A DNA stretch of 26,208 nucleotides from Bacillota bacterium. GTDB lineage: Bacteria > Bacillota > Clostridia > Christensenellales > CAG-138. Positions 23,641-26,208 of this stretch are shown here, piece after piece. The DNA lies in contig JAEEYN010000170.1 in NCBI GenBank assembly GCA_016288175.1, positions 1-26,208 on the forward strand, given 5' to 3'. Position 1 is the stretch's first letter; the number at the start of each line of letters is the position of its first letter. A program made the translations under genes and the position numbers. Under the pieces are notes generated by a model. That model worked only from the letters and a program-made list of their open reading frames with translations, searched no databases and was not told where the DNA came from.

Positions 23641-24483
23641 TTATTGGGAGTTTTCGGCCTTTTCATACTCTTCATCGTCCAATGCCTCAATCGGTAATAA
23701 CGGATAAAATACGTTACCTAAAAATTCATCCCTTGCAATATTAGCAATTAGCCATTGCCTATGAATCATATACTTAATACTTCCCGCCCGGTATGTGTGC
23801 TTGTCGTCATTATACCACTTTCCGCTGCTATTCCTCGGCGCGTCAAGCCCGTTCATTGAAGACCGTGAAAAACGTTGTATGTTCTCTACCAGAGCTTCCG
23901 CGCTCTCACAAATCAAAGGGATTCGATACTGCGAACAGCCTTTGAAACCAAAACTGCGGTTGTCTTCCTTGCTCAACGATCTAAACAGTTCGAGCCGATA
24001 GCACCCGTCGCATACAGCTGCAAATACCACATAGGGAAATGTAAAACGTCGCATAATGTTTGATTTTGATTGATTCATCCTCATATCCATAAGTGATAAA
24101 TTCCATCGAGTGTGATTGCAACATTCGTCATCATCCATTAAATGGTCGATTGTCATTCCGTTATCGTGTTTGTATTCCCGGAAGCTATCCAAGTCGGCTA
24201 TGAAGCTGTTTGCGTGTACTAAGCCTTCATAGCAAGCGAACGCAACATCATAAATAAACCAACGATGCACAACCCTTTTATGAGTTATCGAAAGTCGCAA
24301 CCTACCGTTACTGTTATACTCCGGAATGAGCGAATCAAGCTTGAGCAGATCCAAGAGAACCGGATCAAAGCTTAAATAGTGCGTAATATTGTCCGACTTG
24401 AGTTTATAGAGAATCAAATCACCCTCAACTGTGATGAATCGATAATCATTATCGTTCGATTGGCGGTTATGTTTTGTATTCAT
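23641..24483 (-). CDS. HNH-fold protein, putative endonuclease
   Basis: 280 residues, cytoplasmic. The centre reads MTIDHLMDDDECCNHTRWNL and then DMRMNQSKSN, which fits the HNH pattern DH-x(8)-N-x(4)-NL-x(8)-N (His114, Asn123, Asn128, Asn137). The flanks are not recognisable: a beta-rich N-terminus (ITVEGDLILYKL) and a segment resembling AP2/homing-nuclease surroundings (LRLSITHKRVVHRWFIYDV). The protein could nick or cut DNA during element replication or mobilisation, or be a homing-type nuclease. The start at ATG 24483 has GGAGG 12 bases upstream, with a four-codon mini-ORF in between. It lies downstream of the helicase-like gene in the same direction. Confidence 0.55.
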   Translation of the reverse strand: MNTKHNRQSNDNDYRFITVEGDLILYKLKSDNITHYLSFDPVLLDLLKLDSLIPEYNSNGRLRLSITHKRVVHRWFIYDVAFACYEGLVHANSFIADLDSFREYKHDNGMTIDHLMDDDECCNHTRWNLSLMDMRMNQSKSNIMRRFTFPYVVFAAVCDGCYRLELFRSLSKEDNRSFGFKGCSQYRIPLICESAEALVENIQRFSRSSMNGLDAPRNSSGKWYNDDKHTYRAGSIKYMIHRQWLIANIARDEFLGNVFYPLLPIEALDDEEYEKAENSQ

Positions 24484-24582
24484 TTTCTCATCATGCCTCC
24501 TTTAGCAATCATAATGCGCCCCCTTATTTCTTATAAGGAAGAACCGAAAAAAAGTCTTATTTTTATTGAGTTTTTTTGAAGT

Positions 24583-24608
24583 CCTGTACAACCCCCTCTT
24601 GTACAAGG
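24583..24608. repeat. Inverted repeat CCTGTACAA / TTGTACAAGG in the intergenic gap
   Basis: The two arms (24583-24591 and 24599-24608) are complementary apart from one unpaired base and flank a CCCCCTC loop. Neither side has a T-tract, while poly-A/T runs lie just to its left (24546-24580). It lies seven bases past the helicase-like gene. It could be a protein-binding site, part of a replication origin, or a weak terminator. Confidence 0.4.
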
Positions 24609-24614
24609 AATGGA

Positions 24615-25925
24615 TTATACATCCATCCATTTTGTCAGCAACTCTCGCATACGAAGACTTGGCATGTAAAGCTCAATTTCCCGCCCTTCTCTTAGCCGAC
24701 TTCTACAAAGCCATTGTATAAGATTAGCTATTGTAAATGCGTCCTCGTTGTAATCTATTCCATTGTCTCGGAAGAATCGAACGATATACCGATTTTGGTG
24801 CAGATTAAGACAATATGCTAATGCCCATCTATGCTTGAAATCATTTGTTGCACGTGCGTTGCACGGAACAAAACAAGAGAGTTGTTTTTCTAATCGTTCT
24901 ATCTCATTACTTGATAGCTTTTCCCGATCGGTCTTTGTGATTGATGCTATTCGTGTATACCCATCACCTTTCAGATCCGTGTCATGCGGCTTTAGCGTTG
25001 TCCACATAATATCCGCCGCCTTTACATTCAAACCTTTGAGATATCGACGGAAATAGTATCCAAGTTGATTCTTAAGGCTTTTTAAATCATCTTTAGAAGC
25101 TTTGTCAAACCAATTCCGTGCAAGACTTCTTGTTACCGGTTGATTAAGCCTATCCTCGCTACAAAGATTGATGAGTTCCGCGCATTTCCTTCTGAATGCA
25201 TAATCAGCCTCTGGATTATAGGGTACAAGCGAATATGCCCCGTTATCATTTGCAATGCTTCGGAGTTCGTAGCAAAGATTAAACATGAGCAAATAATATT
25301 TCATTGTGTAACCATCAAAGCAGTATGTCATTGCGAATACTTCATTGAATGCCGTGAATATTTCAGGTGGAAAAATTGTTACAAGAAAGGTTCCGTTTAC
25401 ACAGTATAATCGTCCGGCACATGCCAGGCGCTGCGCTTCGGAGAATTTGAAATCATTACCCGCTGTTCCGCCGCACCACGTTACTTTTGCGTTGTCGTCA
25501 ACAATAATAACACCATTTGCCAAAAGCCAACTAACGTCATTCTTTGACATCTGTTGCCGTGGTACATCTTCGACGGTTGAAATGCTGTTAAAGGGCTGAA
25601 CAACATCTAAGCATTCATCAAGAATAAGTGTGTAACCGCCCTCATGGATTGCCTGTAATGTTTCCTCCGTTGAATTTAGAAAGGTTGAATGTGTTACACA
25701 AATATTCACATTTTGTGAAAGCAAATCGTTAAAGTCCTCTATCTTTGTACCTGTGTATGGTAATGGCTCTTTGAACCGCTCTTTACCACACGACTTGCGC
25801 ACCCGGTCTATTTCATCTAAGAATGGAGTGCAATAAACGAATGGCTTTTCCGGATGCTTATTCATTTCCTGAATTGCCCAACTGGTCTTTCCTGCTCCAC
25901 ATGGAGCATCAATTACTGTAATGAT
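24615..25925 (-). CDS. P-loop NTPase, superfamily 2 helicase-like, with a non-AUG start
   Basis: The frame extends 20 codons upstream of its first ATG (25865), back to a stop at 25946-25944. That extension reads IITVIDAPCGAGKTSWAIQE and contains Walker A (GAGKT), so the ATG cannot be the real start. AGGAGGT (25938-25932) lies seven bases before ATC 25925 and ten before ATT 25922; no ATG, GTG, TTG or CTG is in frame there. From 25925 the product has 436 residues. Motifs that follow are YCTPFLDEIDRV (Ia-like), CVTHSTF (Ic-like) and TLILDECLDVV (Walker B, DEC box), a superfamily 2 order. The C-terminal half is not recognised. It may act in element replication. Confidence 0.65.
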   Translation of the reverse strand: MITVIDAPCGAGKTSWAIQEMNKHPEKPFVYCTPFLDEIDRVRKSCGKERFKEPLPYTGTKIEDFNDLLSQNVNICVTHSTFLNSTEETLQAIHEGGYTLILDECLDVVQPFNSISTVEDVPRQQMSKNDVSWLLANGVIIVDDNAKVTWCGGTAGNDFKFSEAQRLACAGRLYCVNGTFLVTIFPPEIFTAFNEVFAMTYCFDGYTMKYYLLMFNLCYELRSIANDNGAYSLVPYNPEADYAFRRKCAELINLCSEDRLNQPVTRSLARNWFDKASKDDLKSLKNQLGYYFRRYLKGLNVKAADIMWTTLKPHDTDLKGDGYTRIASITKTDREKLSSNEIERLEKQLSCFVPCNARATNDFKHRWALAYCLNLHQNRYIVRFFRDNGIDYNEDAFTIANLIQWLCRSRLREGREIELYMPSLRMRELLTKWMDV

Positions 25926-25962
25926 ACTGTTACCTCCTAATGATTAGTTTTTGATTATCTAA

Positions 25963-25983
25963 ACAGGGCATGAAGCGCCCTGT
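25963..25983. promoter_or_regulatory. Stem-loop just upstream of the helicase-like gene
   Basis: ACAGGGC (25963-25969) pairs with GCCCTGT (25977-25983). On the minus strand TTTAGAT follows and the ribosome binding site of the helicase-like gene is 25 bases further. It may be an attenuator or the terminator of a gene to the right. Confidence 0.45.
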
Positions 25984-26208
25984 AGCTTTCAATTATTTAC
26001 CGTACACCGTGCGGCTGCTTCCCTTCCGCCCTTAAAGCGGGGCGGCGGGGGTTGCGGGGGCCGCCATCGCGGCAGCTTCGGTTTGCAGTATTCAGTTGTC
26101 AAGGTTCATTGCGCGGCAAAAAAACGGTGCACCGAAACAAGCCTGCGCATTCAGGCGTGTTTGTGTACACCGGCTAACAGCGCGGTTATATTACTTGATA
26201 CAGGACAA
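25984..26208. other. Edge region with no supported gene
   Basis: The stretch has a short GC-rich block (about 26025-26075) and a minus-strand TTGACAACTGAATA segment of a kind seen in Firmicutes mobile and rRNA leader regions. There is no FeoB 3' sequence here, so the element continues past the window. Confidence 0.4.

Larger units (their letters stand above)
15983..26208. mobile_element. Integrative element (one end), carrying CRISPR-Cas9 and a large serine recombinase
   Basis: From the feoB break to the right edge the composition falls from strongly GC-rich to about even, and then to AT-rich around 23250-25980. The content is accessory: a CRISPR-Cas9 locus, a large serine recombinase, an HNH-fold protein and a helicase-like protein. 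The left end is fixed within a few bases by the loss of FeoB similarity near 15982. The right end and the other feoB half are not in the window, so the attachment core cannot be read. That the recombinase made this junction is an inference. It sits 5.4 kb from the junction, so the Cas cassette may have been inserted between recombinase and end. Confidence 0.65.

Noticed and set aside
25984..26208. Right end of the element with the feoB 3' half
   Set aside because: No FeoB-like coding sequence or repeat of the left junction is visible in the last 225 bases.

Overview
The window looks like a contig from a gut-type, moderately high-GC member of the Clostridia (Oscillospirales-like). The signs are canonical sigma-A promoters with 17-bp spacers, strong GGAGG ribosome binding sites, many Firmicutes-type lipoproteins, an NlpC/P60 hydrolase, a DUF2974 hydrolase, a secreted dockerin protein and FeoA/FeoB. 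No rRNA or tRNA is present, so the placement is an inference from gene content.

Bases 1 to about 15980 are ordinary GC-rich chromosome. In order they carry: an incomplete lipoprotein NlpC/P60 hydrolase with four peptidoglycan-binding repeats and a long structured 5' leader; a 44-aa micro-lipoprotein; two tandem paralogous lipoproteins; a cytidylate-kinase-like protein; an ABC importer of the SsuBC/TauBC type without its binding protein; an 860-aa secreted protein with adhesin-like beta domains and a C-terminal dockerin; a repeat-rich gap; a DUF2974 hydrolase; a DUF5662 protein coupled to uridine kinase; an NCS2 uracil/xanthine permease; and feoA-feoB.

feoB is cut at the conserved CGKQALTMC motif near base 15982. 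From there to the right edge the DNA is lower in GC and reads as one end of an integrative element. Its first 5.3 kb is a type II CRISPR-Cas9 locus: an 8-repeat array, its leader and promoter, a small gene that looks like a cas1-csn2 deletion fusion, a full-length cas9 with all catalytic residues, and a tracrRNA. The rest holds a large serine recombinase with a small overlapping upstream ORF, an HNH-fold protein, and a P-loop helicase-like protein whose Walker A lies upstream of its first ATG. The other end of the element and the 3' half of feoB are not in the window.

The most unusual part is the CRISPR locus. Interference parts (cas9, tracrRNA, array, leader) look intact, while the adaptation genes have collapsed to 267 bp: cas2 is gone, and only the start of cas1 and the end of csn2 appear to remain, joined in frame. 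The tracrRNA is divergent from cas9. Its -35 box sits between the cas9 Shine-Dalgarno and ATG, and the best cas9 promoter lies beyond the tracrRNA, so the cas9 mRNA leader would be antisense to the whole tracrRNA and would also carry a possible 42-aa ORF. This suggests a mobile, probably non-adapting Cas9 system with an RNA-level control circuit.
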